From Sycobia sp. Sy_11 (taxonomy: Eukaryota > Arthropoda > Insecta > Hymenoptera > Epichrysomallidae): a DNA stretch of 64,000 bases. How positions within the stretch are numbered: the first letter of the stretch is position 1; the number at the start of each line of letters is the position of its first letter. The notes under the pieces were generated by a model. The model was given only the letters and a program-made list of their open reading frames with translations. It did no database searches and had not been told where the DNA came from. Below are positions 49,701 to 58,436 of this stretch, piece after piece. The position numbers and the translations under genes were made by a program. The DNA lies in assembly GCA_018907035.1 (NCBI GenBank), contig JACCIC010000036.1, positions 1,719,001 through 1,783,000 of the forward strand, written 5' to 3'.

Positions 49701-52499
49701 TTTTTATTACCCAGTGATGCTCTTCGAGACCGTCTATTAGATATTGTGATTTCTAGAGAAAGACCTGAACTTCAAGAAAAATTTGAAAAGATATTAGTCG
49801 AAAATATAAATAATAAAAGAATGCTTAAACAACAAGAAGATAATATTTTGCATACCCTTTCAACATCAAACACCAATATACTTGAAGATGAAGTTGCTAT
49901 TAAAATCTTAGATAAATCAAAAAGTGTCGCAATAGAACTCATAAAACGACAACAAACTACAAAAATCATAAAAGAAGAAATTGATACTTTTCGTGAAACT
50001 TATAGCCAATTTACAAAGTATTGTGCAGATCTTTACAGCACATTAAATATCCTACCAAATCTAAACTACATGTATCGATTTTCATTGTCATGGTTTACAC
50101 AATTATATATTAAGTCTATTGAAACATCTAATAGAAGCGTTATTCATAAAAGACGAATTGATTATTTAAAAATGACTTCTATTCAAAACCTTCATCAAAG
50201 TGTTCATAATGCACTTTTTGAAAAGCATAAACTTGTATACTCATTTATTTTATGTGCAAAAACTTTATTAGATACTGAACAAGTTACTGAAGAAGAATTT
50301 AATGTTTTCATGAATATTGAAGGAAAAAGCTCTAATAAATATGAAACTGAGTTTGCTACAAATCCAGCACCTTCCTGGTTATCTGATAAATCATGGAAAG
50401 AAATCTGTATAATTAGTAACTCACTATCTGTATTTCAAAATTTTTCAAATAGTTTTAGCATTAACAGTACAAAGTGGAGAAAATATTGTAATTCATTGGA
50501 TTATGATGAATGCCTTATACCTACACCTTGGGACAATAAATTAACACCATTTCAAAAATTAATAATAACTAGAATTTTATGTCCAGAAAAAATAATTATT
50601 AGAATAACTGAATTCGTAGAATCAGTAATGGGACAAACAATTTTTACTCCATGTAATATTAATCGACCTTATGCAGAATCTAGTTGTCTTACACCTTTAA
50701 TATTTATTTTACCTAGTTATTCTGCACCTTTTTCAACAGTTAATAGACTTGCTAAAATTTTAGGATATTCTGCAAAGCTTCATTCACTTTCTATGGGTCC
50801 ATCTCAAGAACAAAAAGCAGAATTACTTATTGAAATAGCACGTAAAAATGGTGAATGGATTTTTCTACATAACTGTCATCTTGCCTTATCATGGATGATG
50901 AAACTTGAAAAGATGTGTGAAAAATTTGACATATCTAATACATCTTTAGGCTTCCGACTTTGGATAAGTACTCAATCAAATAATAAATTTCCAATAGGCA
51001 TTTTACAAAATAGTATAAAAATTGCTTTTGATTCCCCATATGATATTAAACAAACTTTAAATTGGACTTACAAATCTGAGCCTGTAAAAGATAAAGAATT
51101 TTATGAAGGATGCCCAGGAAAAGATAAAGCGTTTTCTAAACTACTTTATGGGTTTTGTCTTTTCCATGCTGTTATAAGAGAGAGAAAAAATTTTTGCTTT
51201 CAAAGCTGGAATTTTCTATACGACTTTGATGAATCAGATTTACTAATGTCAATTATTCAATTGAAAAATTTGATTAATCAATATGAAAAAGTTCCTTTTA
51301 AAGCTTTAACATATTTTTTAAGCGAATGTAATTATGGAGGTAAAATAATAGATATTCAAGATAAGATTTTTATAGACAATCTCATAATAGATTACTGTAA
51401 TAATAAAGTAGTGAGTGATTCAAATTACGACTTTGATACTATTCGTATGTATAGGATGCCTAAAAGAATGGAATATAGAGACTATTTAAAACATATTAAA
51501 AACAATATACCTGCTTACACGTCACCGGAACATTTTTATCAAGATAAAAATGTAGCCTTAGTAAAAAACAATAATAAAGTTAGAGACTTTTTAAATTCAC
51601 TGTTATGTTTAAGTGAAAAAACTGTGATTCCTGATGTAGAAAATAAAAATAATCAAGTAAAAATAATGATTATTGATATATTTGAAATAATTCCTGAAAA
51701 TTTTAATGTTAAAAAAGTACAAGAGAAATATGAAATTAATGAAATGAATCCTTTAAATTGTGTTTTGATCGAAGAGATTAATTTTTACAATAAGTATTTA
51801 AATATGATAAGAAAATCTTTAAATGAGGTTTTAAAAGCTTGTAATGGATACTTAAAGTGGACAGAAGAATTAGAAGAAGTAGCAGAAGAAATTTTTCAAG
51901 GACTAATTCCAAAATCATGGAAATTACATATTTCTTTATATACAAATAAATCACTATCTAAATTTATATCAGATTTAGTAGAACGTATCAAATTTATAAA
52001 TAATTGGATCACTAATGGACACCCTCGTTTTTACTGGTTTGGAGCATTAATATCTTGCAATCGATTACTCTCTGCTTTAAAAATAATTTTTGCAAGAGAA
52101 AAAAAAGTTCCTATTAATGAAGTTGTATTTGAATTTAATGTATTAGAAATAAAAAATCCTAACAATAACTATGATGTGCCTGAAAACTCCATTTGTGTTT
52201 ATGGCCTTTATTTAGTAGGAGCAAAATGGAATGATCAAACTAAATTGTTAAATGAATCAAAGGCAAAAATTTATGTAAATGAAATGCCTGTAATTAGTTT
52301 TGAGTTAACACATAGAAAAACAGTAAATTCTGTAAATATTTACAAATGTCCGTTGTATGTTACACCAATTCTACACAATAGTCAATGTAATTCTGAAACT
52401 TTGCTAGAAAACTATATATTATCAGTCGATTTAAAATCAGATGTAAATCCAAAAATATGGATAAAACGTGGTACTGCACTGTATTGTCAACCTGAATAG
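40701..52499 (+). CDS. Axonemal dynein heavy chain, single exon, 3,932 residues
   Basis: One uninterrupted frame encodes a whole dynein heavy chain, the motor of sperm or cilia axonemes. Landmarks: N-terminal tail; linker with FTRLFFISNNEI near residue 982; AAA1 P-loop GLSCVGKT (1244-1251); AAA2 P-loop GDSFSGKS (1525-1532); AAA3 P-loop GESSSGKT (1880-1887) with VEDLN (1946-1950); AAA4 SSSGSGRKS (2243-2251); coiled-coil stalk from about 2483 around a microtubule-binding domain (about 2590-2700, with VDFWGPSKRVLGD); AAA5 with LFIDPQAQANEWI (about 2887); AAA6 (about 3335-3460); C-terminal domain. Length and stalk resemble the single-headed inner-arm group (DNAH3/7/12-like); the exact orthologue is unresolved. 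The AAA1 Walker B, normally CFDEFNRI, reads HFKNFTRI (1294-1301), so both acidic residues are lost. The ATG at 40701 is the first in frame. AATAAA occurs at 52547. The absence of introns in an 11.8-kb gene beside intron-bearing neighbours suggests retroposition (inference). Confidence 0.93.
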   Translation: MSDKQEFYKLINDKTKLPRLTPIPQIDLQNENVEKNSLKKFRTQAMKFVKPKPPEPKPINKWKTSVHRLSKTFYTEELIKLAKTIIVEGLLPEWEENIFKLIPKTVKRKHIGFLMSIMREVREDYLKEMQDFSITNIVNIKRIESDFTYTEDYINYKTQIENCSSSLNVNRKILLKKYFLSHRLIKSINNIMYYNLPKSFINFERYKLYEEIEMSKLNELINNDLQRYSLIVQNQCYNEIVRQMLQMNHLKNHKRLPNLLHCAERFMVQQILNSMMNSITSLLEALKYTGSCAQLKLQLLCRNDTLEIESSINSIFDTYHQIIDNITKIAQNLVPLEEWLKISTENKYIIVHLPEWFLEEAHKKLQKILEMNFEPLNQYYKHVNVHFSALSSSATKKQIAKLIAKKENFEIYCSEIDKFNIYLAEINAIVPNIFYSFGILNQTSAINDLKQNAIEILNMLIKELIDSHQELNRSICLEFENLESRALRIPDDTKSLFELTDYVSHASKVLITELEEKIKKSVQMLCSLVQISSLTNEHIELNKTTINWLELIKPVFSQHNIFCEAKKGELEDEIQRKSNVLSAEIDTIFPELVIINDMDDAKRVDEYKEFLTMIFKKIKQIDNQIEWINMEERLFKFPETAFPKVNEIKEVMSSFWSLVQIIYQWRRDNEVWMDGPFEYLDAQAIEQKTTYYWDKITEMHKMFKLKIKSDLTSNKPFKFLGIVDDPDPLQQPAPLKLCWQALQSIDKFKNYVPLAICMCNPALKKRHWDEMSKISGIYLMPNAGTTLRKLVDLNLLKDFEKYQSLSIGANKELALQQKLNAIVKEWSAVSFSLSYNAKSELSVFSEEDGIEILLEEQFIKIMNMRASYFIAPIESKVVSFYEKLNHIRDTIEYWNFVQNGCKYLSSFFSNKIVQNHLQMEVELYNSLKMVLKSIEESILSVPTFDYITKTTNILEKLKQSKYALELLHSKVHNYFQQLRLSFTRLFFISNNEIMKLLFEHQNISKNFVEIQKCFPNIVRLKMDNALNILSVIGQSNEELELRTSISISSTPDCVTDWLKFLNKELISVIKSKIMETLETFNNDLTLEWISNTPAMVILCTWQIIWTSQIHSCFLLLNIDSLNIYHDRLKSHKENVQQFLKIQLTRKDREKFMSLILLFIHQEEITSMLIEKKVHEDTDFDWKAQIRYYYQKKEVKVLIINSCIKYAYEYYCSHQRILVNTPLTERCYRSLMEAYYQNYFGAVVGLSCVGKTETIKNLSRILAVPFFIFSCENRQNYNCLSSLFKGLVTFEAWVHFKNFTRIKEEILSVIAQYIFRISQSRSMDLNMINIDGTQLTFNPNCYITFSENPTSSKLSNLPDNLKLYFRTVCFMTPDIEKICQVELFAAGFNDAKYLAMSIVEVYNLCNDLMSSKSKYDLKLRSLKFVIETAAKLKFDYPDENEQILVLRSLINVNMSQFVENDIIVFQSIINKSFVGLALPPANYDNLLETVEKIYTSEQLNYDETLKLKIIQLYEIIHLRQAIILVGDSFSGKSTILRILIKAMKFMKNPDNQENTFKISCEVINPGALTIDRMYGGIDKIDGIWNDGICSNIIRGFTENNDSTWKLLIFDGNMCSSWIDKLETALDDNKTLFLTSNERIILSSETRIFFETLNLYNISPSTISRCGIIHVETSGWRSFLLSDIKNLEQFRGHQNLIYILFDWSLDPCLEFIHNHCMMNLNLTDMHLVMSTLNLFKMYLINAIEDNIEKKEKDTKDHLAQWIQAAMIMATIWALAGTLDFESKRNFEEFYTSLWNNSNENYPRPNELKQSEVSLPTEGNLGDNIYIFKGMGFWKNCADILKNEKIKEDTLCRDPFIPTIDSIKLSILLNLHIKFRKPFILCGESSSGKTSFFQDYLTSLPRLKYITNHFNFHSLTKANKAQQLFLQKLNKINSYNYGPSKNRYCLNLVEDLNEACKEMWSTNFTLELIRQYIDYGFWYDLKNNKKIIISNTMFTTSLSTGRENLSNINPRFLRHFNVFSTYSQGKDYIFRIFSNKLLIDLKKNSFSTDVLGSINCIVNATIQVYLSAVQELKPTPSKFLYHFSLHDIHKIIKGCGLIQKESVETKITFIRLWAHETFRVIGDRIIDANEKQWLFLKIRESVKLYFKDSFEAVFDYLPKYENNELTKESFENLVFGNFIESDKSKRKYEEISSYEILKNKFLQYIKDYNDIKKDKIDVFITCHAIQHLVRICRILATPGGSLLMISSSGSGRKSLTRLASYIQQQVFFEPIIDIEYNALSWKKDIITILTDCGTLKKDYTFLITDRQMRLEIIQDINSLLSFGEISELFSTDHKREIIKTVRLDAQKGDRNLEMDSSSIFDYFLEQCKQRLHFILNFSSIGKTLRDYLRNYPRLVDRCTINWFDFWPEKALEQVATQYIKGVNLQDSTKREIILISKYIYGQAKQISNQYYEETGKLNYITPAAFIRTMKIYAGIITKKQEETKIMKKRYLTGLDKLQLAACEVALMKNTLIKLRPQLEASARQTETTMKEIENENISVEKATVLVKRDEEIANKKAEIAGILKAECEAELAVAIPILEDALAALNTLKPTDITLVKAMKNPPDTVKLVMAAVCVMLNVPSERVVDPVTGKKSVDFWGPSKRVLGDMNFLQNLKDYDKDNISSTIMATIKKNYISDKSFMPHIVAKASSAAEGLCKWVRAMVSYDEVAKVVAPKKEKLAAAQKECDETEAFLNAKRKTLADLNIKLAALKSTLEATLLKKLELEKEVQNCTIKLKKAEDLIASLSGEKNRWMDSANKLGRLYDNLGGDVLLSSAMISYLSPFSLKYRTKSIFEWKEFMKTSNILFSEEYEFITFLGIEIKMNTWHLHGLSNNTFSLQNAIIMENSPLWCLFIDPQAQANEWIKIMEKPNNLQVVQVTDPDYMKTIYNSMEIGNPVLIENLEEELAIALDPILTRDIDKISDPWHMDLEQSSILYKSSFRFYLTTRHHNPSYSVHVFNKVTVTDFLLPSDALRDRLLDIVISRERPELQEKFEKILVENINNKRMLKQQEDNILHTLSTSNTNILEDEVAIKILDKSKSVAIELIKRQQTTKIIKEEIDTFRETYSQFTKYCADLYSTLNILPNLNYMYRFSLSWFTQLYIKSIETSNRSVIHKRRIDYLKMTSIQNLHQSVHNALFEKHKLVYSFILCAKTLLDTEQVTEEEFNVFMNIEGKSSNKYETEFATNPAPSWLSDKSWKEICIISNSLSVFQNFSNSFSINSTKWRKYCNSLDYDECLIPTPWDNKLTPFQKLIITRILCPEKIIIRITEFVESVMGQTIFTPCNINRPYAESSCLTPLIFILPSYSAPFSTVNRLAKILGYSAKLHSLSMGPSQEQKAELLIEIARKNGEWIFLHNCHLALSWMMKLEKMCEKFDISNTSLGFRLWISTQSNNKFPIGILQNSIKIAFDSPYDIKQTLNWTYKSEPVKDKEFYEGCPGKDKAFSKLLYGFCLFHAVIRERKNFCFQSWNFLYDFDESDLLMSIIQLKNLINQYEKVPFKALTYFLSECNYGGKIIDIQDKIFIDNLIIDYCNNKVVSDSNYDFDTIRMYRMPKRMEYRDYLKHIKNNIPAYTSPEHFYQDKNVALVKNNNKVRDFLNSLLCLSEKTVIPDVENKNNQVKIMIIDIFEIIPENFNVKKVQEKYEINEMNPLNCVLIEEINFYNKYLNMIRKSLNEVLKACNGYLKWTEELEEVAEEIFQGLIPKSWKLHISLYTNKSLSKFISDLVERIKFINNWITNGHPRFYWFGALISCNRLLSALKIIFAREKKVPINEVVFEFNVLEIKNPNNNYDVPENSICVYGLYLVGAKWNDQTKLLNESKAKIYVNEMPVISFELTHRKTVNSVNIYKCPLYVTPILHNSQCNSETLLENYILSVDLKSDVNPKIWIKRGTALYCQPE

Positions 52500-53112
52500 T
52501 TTATATAAAAAAGAAAACAAAAAAATTGTTACTAGCATTATGATTAAATAAACATACTATACAAAAATAAAATGAAGTTCTCTTATAGATTCATTTATAT
52601 CTATCTAATTACCATCAAATGTAGCCATACTCTTTTACTAACCTAAATTGTATAAATTATTTGCTTTATCAGTTTGTCACAAATATCCAAATTTAAAATA
52701 AACGGAATTAAAGATTTTCCGTTGTACTTAAAAAACTTTTATATCTAAAATTTACAACTAAACAGTTAAAAATATTTGGAAATAATATTTAAAATCAACA
52801 TTTTAAAATACAATTGTAGAAACTCGTAAGACGGAAACAAATCCGCCTCAATATTTCGAAACCAGTTGTACCAAAGTAAAAGATATTTTATTACCGTGTA
52901 GCATGCAGCTGCAGTAACAACAGAGGTAGCAGTAGTGGTGAAGTTGGCTAAAAATGTACTTTTGGAATTTGGATGACAAATGACAAATTGAAGAGAGAAA
53001 AACTAAGTAAAATTGTTATTTATATACTAAGAAGACACATATATTAACAGTGAATGTTTTTTTGTTACAATATTGTATTTCAACAATTTAGATTACACAT
53101 TTTGATACAAAA
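52500..53112. other. Dynein 3' end and p47 upstream region
   Basis: Holds the dynein polyadenylation signal AATAAA (52547-52552) and the p47 5' region. A GC-richer patch at 52895-52950 (GCATGCAGCTGCAG and GTAGCAGTAGTGGTG) may mark the p47 promoter. No open frame of note. Confidence 0.35.
52547..52552 (+). terminator. Polyadenylation signal of dynein gene
   Basis: Canonical AATAAA about 48 bp after the dynein stop codon. Confidence 0.5.
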
Positions 53113-53230
53113 ATGGCTGATCATGATCACGATGCGATGATTGCACATTTTAGGGACGTTACAGGGGTTCACAATGAAAGAGCTCAATTTTACTTGGAAT
53201 CATCAGCTTGGCAAATTGATGTAACATTTA

Positions 53231-53301
<71 letters not shown>

Positions 53302-55028
53302 TTCTTCAAGAATCTTTTAAGTTATTATTCTAAAAACTAAAAAAAAGTTCTACTTTTTATATTACTAAAAATAATTATAACCTTTTCATAATAAATAAAT
53401 TAAATGAACATGAGTTTTAATATATAAAACTGTTCTAGAATAGAATGTTGTTTACAAATATTGTATAAACAAAATAAATATAATTTATTACAGGTTGCTC
53501 TTGCAAGTTTTTTTGAAGATGATTCAGACCTTAGAAGTTCACCTCAAGAACAAGTTGTAGAAAAAGTTCAAGATGTTTACGAAGATTCAAATGATTTAAC
53601 AAGACCAAAAGAGCCAACACCTACAGAAATGAAAGCTTCAAAATCTAAATCTACTAAACCAAAAAAAAAGTCAAATTTTGAAACTCTTCTAGATTTACAA
53701 AATAAAGATAGCAGTTCAGATGAAGAGGAAGGTCAAGCATTCTATGCTGGTGGATCTGAGACTAGTGGACAACAAATTTTAGAACCTGGGAAAAAAAAGG
53801 ATTTAATAACAGACATTTTTAAATCATGCCAACAACAATCTACTACTGGTGAAACAAGTAGATCAAGTATTCAAAATAGACCAAACACTTTCATGGGTAC
53901 AGGTTACAAACTAGGCATGACAAATAATGACACTGAAGGTATCCCTTTAAATAATTTAATATAAACATCTTAATAAACGAATGTTATCTTTTACAAACAA
54001 ATGCTTTCAAAATTAAAAGAAGCACTTTTATTAAAAACAAAATGTGCATGTTCATAAACGCAGTGCAAGTATATTCAGAATTGATAATTAAAAAGTAATT
54101 GGTTTGCATTTTATGTAAATTTAATATTGTTTTATCACAGCTGTTACACCATCTACATCAGAAAGAAGACCTTCTACTGGTCTAATAACATTAAAATTAT
54201 GGCAAAATGGTTTTACTATAAATGACAGAGAAATTCGACCATATGATCATCCAGCAAATAAAGAATTTATTGAAGCAATTAAGCGAGGTGAAATTCCAAT
54301 GGAAATTCAACAAGAAGCACAAGGAGGAGAAATACGCCTTGATATGGAAGATCATCGTCATGAAGAATATGTTCCTCCAAAAAACAAAATTAAAGCTTTT
54401 ACTGGAAAGGGTCAAATGCTGGGAAGGTAAATTTAATAATGTATATTTAATTTTTTTATTTACATTGTAAAAATACAATAAAAGAATTAATAAAATTATG
54501 GTTCAGCCCTTCTCCAGCTACTGTAGGAATGACAGTACCAGCAGATCCAGCTGATCAAGCTGCCAATGAAGCATTGGCAAGAAATCAATTAAATCTTAAT
54601 ACTGAACAACCTCAAACAACTATTCAAATTAGGTTAGCAGATGGTAGCAATGTTAGGGCTCAATTTAATTTATCACACACTATTGGAGACCTTAGACGAT
54701 ATATTACAACGTATCCTTTATATAGTCAATAAATAATTGAATAAATTTTAATTTAAGCATAAATAAATATGTTTAAATATTTTCTAATACATTTTAATTA
54801 ACTTTAAATTAAAATATACATATAAAGTCATATTATTTATTTAAAAGTAAATGAATAAAAATTATATTTTATTTTTCTTAATTAAATTATTATAGTATGA
54901 GACCACAATATGCTCTTAGAGATTTCAGTTTGCAAACAACATTTCCTACAAAAGAGCTTACAGAAGAAAACAAAACAATTGAAGAATCAAATCTTCAAAA
55001 TTCTGCAATTATGCAACGGCTTAAATAA
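53113..55028 (+). CDS. NSFL1C: p47/NSFL1C-type p97 cofactor (UBA-SEP-UBX)
   Basis: Exons 53113-53220, 53494-53938, 54141-54426, 54507-54710 and 54896-55028 give 391 codons plus stop, with all splice sites GT..AG and phases consistent. The N-terminal UBA domain (VTGVHNERAQFYLESSAWQID then VALASFFEDD) spans exons 1-2. A Ser/Lys-rich linker follows. The SEP domain is in exon 3 (LKLWQNGFTINDREIRPYD, IKRGEIPMEIQ, DMEDHRHEEYVPP), then FTGKGQMLG. The UBX domain is in exons 4-5 (TTIQIRLADGSNVRAQFNLS, IGDLRRYITT, LQTTFPTKEL, ending AIMQRLK). Human p47 is 370 residues with the same order. It binds the AAA ATPase p97/VCP and ubiquitin and acts in Golgi and nuclear-envelope membrane fusion (family knowledge). 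Intron 1 carries a TA array starting about 15 bp after the donor. AATAAA at 55071-55076 is a likely polyadenylation signal. Confidence 0.92.
53236..53296. repeat. (TA)n microsatellite in p47 intron 1
   Basis: TA run of about 60 bp starting about 15 bp after the splice donor. Confidence 0.95.
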
Positions 55029-55070
55029 TTTATAATTAATAATCTAGCTACTTTATAATTAAGTGCTTTA

Positions 55071-55076
55071 AATAAA
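55071..55076 (+). terminator. Polyadenylation signal of p47 gene
   Basis: Canonical AATAAA 43 bp after the p47 stop codon, in sense orientation. Confidence 0.5.
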
Positions 55077-55085
55077 AACTTTATA

Positions 55086-55985
55086 AATCTTCATTAAGTC
55101 TTTAAAAAATTTTTGAAAACTATTTTATATCCATACTTATTTATGAAATTTGGTTATTTATGATAATAAAGTATGGTACAATTTTAAAAAATTATTAAAT
55201 TATTAATTTCTTTATAAATTTTTTACAACTAATTTTTATTTAATATTACAGTAAAATTTTGGCTGTTCTCAAGTTTTACTTGTTAAATGTAAAAAAGTTT
55301 TTATAAAGATATAAGTAATTTCAAAACTATTAAATTATTTATATAAATTGTTAGAAAAATTTATACAATTATTATAATATTCGATTTATATCTCATATTA
55401 TTCTTTCCAGGCTACTTATAATATTTATTCGTACTTTACTATTATATTAGAATTAATAAAAGTATTTGTTACAACATCTAAAACACTGTTTAAAAAATTT
55501 ATTTTAAACTTACAACATATTTATACTAATAGAGAATTCACAATGACAGTCTTTTTACCATGCTGTTTAAAAATCGCAGTTAAAGAAGCTAAATAGTTAT
55601 TATGCATTTTCACTTTCAAAATAAAATATACATACATTAAAAATTAAAAATTGTACTTATGTCGACTGTTCTCAATTAAATTAATAAATATTCTTATCAG
55701 TCCTACAATCTTTACACTATAAGAATGTAGGACTGATTTTTATCAAAAATGTTTATTAATTTAAAATATACATAGTAGTATTTCATATAATTAATCTCAC
55801 TCAATATAAATAGCATTTTATATTCATAAATATATCTCTATAAATTTCTTCAATTAATATTTAGAGCATTGATACTATTATAAGATTCAAATATAAATGG
55901 GCTTATCACAATCGTGGTCCATTCATTTATGTCAATTCTTTGATTAAAATTTTATGTTGTTTATATTTTATAAATATTTTTAAAT
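55086..55985. other. Intergenic region between p47 and GT92 genes
   Basis: The two genes are convergent here. Apart from the hairpin repeat at 55665-55762, this is AT-rich sequence without recognisable coding or regulatory features. Confidence 0.4.
55665..55762. repeat. Hairpin copy of the 9191-9665 family
   Basis: Begins GTCGACTGTTCT as in the left arm at 9191. The arms TTAATAAATATTCTTATCAG/TCCTACA (55681-55707) and their inverted counterpart (55726-55759, with a 7-nt insertion) face each other across an 18-nt loop. It is therefore a near-palindromic solo element, lying between the p47 gene and the GT92 gene. Confidence 0.6.
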
Positions 55986-57389
55986 TTATTCCAAATCAAA
56001 CATTTTTCCTGTTATAAATTTTCTAAAGATTGAAGAATTTTGTATGTCTCCAGCAAACCTTAAAATGGATGATTCGTATTTATTTGATTCTACATTATTA
56101 GCATTATAATCATTACACGAAACATAACGATTTAATACAATCAAGTTTCCAGCTGCTTTTAATGTTTTAACACTTTTTACATTCAGAGATTCATGTGGTT
56201 TATATATATAAAGAAAATTCGCGTCAAGAGCATTAGGTGAAGTATAAATTTTTCGTAGAATAATTGGAGTTGAATTTGTTGATCTCTTATCATCTTTTTG
56301 TTGAGTACAAAATGATTGAGTTTGAATAATATATCGACTTCCAAACATTTTAGTTCTTTCAAAATCTATTAATAGATCAGAAACTATATGGTGATACTTT
56401 AAAACAATATATTCTTCCCATGAAATTGTTGCTGCAAACATAACTTTATTATATGTCCGATATAGACAATCAATTTCAATAATATTTTTTATAATATTTG
56501 GATGAATTTTCATTATTGGAAAATTCCATGGTATTACTTCATAAGTAAAATTCCAATAAGGATTTGAGTCTTGAGCCATACTTTTCAAAGCTTTATGAAA
56601 CATATTTGGTATACCATAATCATAAATTATAAAATGGTTCATACCAACTAAATCATGAAAATTAAGAAAACTGATCATTTCAGCACGAGACATAGGTGTA
56701 TTCAATGGTGGTGATACACACAATGCACTACCATTATATGACAAAGATTTTGCTTGATTTTTTACAGGTAATATTGGACTATTGCTGTTATAGAATATAC
56801 CATCTCTTTGTTGGTAAGTTACTCCAACTGGTGTCATATTTTCAGTATATTCACAATTTAGAATGTATCCACGATAAGCAATTTCTCCTGGAATATCACT
56901 TGTATTTCCCATTTTACTAAATGAAAAAATTCCAGGAATAGGAGTTAATAAATCATCAAAAAATACATTACAATCTAAACTGGGACTGCTCACTTTTCCA
57001 TAGCTAATAGTCTGAATTTTTCTATTGCTTGTAACATACGATGAATAAACATACAAATCATCAGTTAGTCTTTGCCAAGCTGAAAGTGGCTGACTTAAAT
57101 CAAGTGAAAATTTTCTTATTTCAGAATCATCTTTTGGGCAATTTATTTTAATTCCTTCTTGATTAGGTTTTCCAAAATAGTTAAACACTTCTAAAACATA
57201 TCGTAACCTATTGTATTCATGTCTATAAAAAAGAAGAGATACCAAACTGACTACAGCTGTCACAAATAATGCTGCTTGATAATATTTTCTCATTCTAGTA
57301 TCTGTATGACGATTGTTTGTTTTTACAACAATGTCGGAAATACTTCGTTGTGGGTTATTTAACTGCGAATAAATTATTTCCTTTCTCAT
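55986..57389 (-). CDS. GT92 (DUF23) family glycosyltransferase-like protein, intronless
   Basis: A 467-codon frame opened by the ATG at 57389. A basic N-terminus (about residues 1-36) precedes a hydrophobic segment (YYQAALFVTAVVSLVSLLFY, about 36-55), giving type II Golgi-membrane topology. The lumenal part has cysteines and NxS/T sites. The GT92/DUF23 core follows: SALCVSPPLNTPMSRAEMIS, FLNFHDLVGMNHFIIYDYGI, WNFTYEVIPWNFP, then IIEIDCLYRTYNKVMF and a C-terminal part with KMFGSRYIIQTQSF. Members include nematode GALT-1, which galactosylates core fucose of N-glycans; the substrate here is unknown. The acidic motif usually seen after the YD-type loop (DxDEF-like) is not evident: the equivalent stretch reads WEEYIVL and LLIDFER. 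The AATAAA overlaps the stop codon region on the minus strand. It is convergent with p47. Confidence 0.72.
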   Translation of the reverse strand: MRKEIIYSQLNNPQRSISDIVVKTNNRHTDTRMRKYYQAALFVTAVVSLVSLLFYRHEYNRLRYVLEVFNYFGKPNQEGIKINCPKDDSEIRKFSLDLSQPLSAWQRLTDDLYVYSSYVTSNRKIQTISYGKVSSPSLDCNVFFDDLLTPIPGIFSFSKMGNTSDIPGEIAYRGYILNCEYTENMTPVGVTYQQRDGIFYNSNSPILPVKNQAKSLSYNGSALCVSPPLNTPMSRAEMISFLNFHDLVGMNHFIIYDYGIPNMFHKALKSMAQDSNPYWNFTYEVIPWNFPIMKIHPNIIKNIIEIDCLYRTYNKVMFAATISWEEYIVLKYHHIVSDLLIDFERTKMFGSRYIIQTQSFCTQQKDDKRSTNSTPIILRKIYTSPNALDANFLYIYKPHESLNVKSVKTLKAAGNLIVLNRYVSCNDYNANNVESNKYESSILRFAGDIQNSSIFRKFITGKMFDLE

Positions 57390-57792
57390 AATACTGAATC
57401 CTTTTCTTCAATTAGATCAGAGATCTCTAAAATATAATTTCTTAAAATTTAATTAATTTAATGAGAAATATTATTTGTGTAATACCTGGTAATGCTACTG
57501 TGACAAAATAAATACCTTATATAAGTCATATTTCTATTATGTTTTTACTAGTCCTTTTTCCACCTATCTAATAAAAAAAGTCTGTTATAACCACAGGCAT
57601 AATTTTAATTTGTTATTGCCATTCGTAGTAAAATTCAAATGATATATCTTTTCTTTCTTTGTAATTGGTTTTAAAATGGTTTCAAAAGATTATAGCTGAT
57701 TATAGTAACCGAACGCAACTAACCAATGGTAAATACCTGGTCAGATATCAGATAATATAGAACTACAAAACCAAACTACACATTAGAGGAAG

Positions 57793-57794
<2 letters not shown>

Positions 57795-57860
<66 letters not shown>
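57795..57860. repeat. (TA)n microsatellite
   Basis: TA run of about 65 bp followed by a GC-rich GCGCGGGATCCCGCC palindrome. Confidence 0.95.
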
Positions 57861-57865
<5 letters not shown>

Positions 57866-58075
57866 GGATCCCGCCGATTTCACGAAGATTGGTAAATTTA
57901 AATAATATGCACTAAGCACTACATGTGCTACCAAGGTGAGCAGAACGAACAATATGGCCGATATTCGTGGTTCCTTAGAAATATTTTGAAAAAAAATAGA
58001 AATTATCGAACTAGATAAAAATAAAGCATAACAACTAGTGTAGTTAGCGACCAGTTCAGAAGATGGATCGTGGAA

Positions 58076-58160
58076 TTTACTTTCCCGTATTCAGGGCGGA
58101 AAATACTCGTTCTATAATTGTCTGGAGGAAGCATAATGCTACTTTTCCTCCCTAGGGAAT
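58076..58160 (-). repeat. Inverted repeat copy 1 with TTTTCCTCCCTAGGG palindrome
   Basis: The reverse complement (GGAAAAGTAGCATTATGCTTCC, CCAGACA, GAGTATTTTCCG, GAATACGGGAAAG) aligns with 59640-59710. It contains the palindromic TTTTCCTCCCTAGGG at 58143-58157. Confidence 0.55.
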
Positions 58161-58432
58161 AATTGTTTTCTTAGTTAAAAGTGGTTAAAACAATTATAAT
58201 TTCTTTGAATACTTTTTTCATATTTATAAAAATTATGTTCCATAATCATTCATAAAACTAAATGCTTAACTATCTTAAAAATTGATGAGAATATAAATTA
58301 ATTGCTCTATTTCATTTTTACGGATTTAATTTCTTATTGTTATTTTACATTAATTATAAATTATCAATTATGTTATAAGAATATTTTTTTAAGCGGATGT
58401 TGAATATTGCTTTTTTGTACAAAAGTGACGAT

Positions 58433-58436
<4 letters not shown>

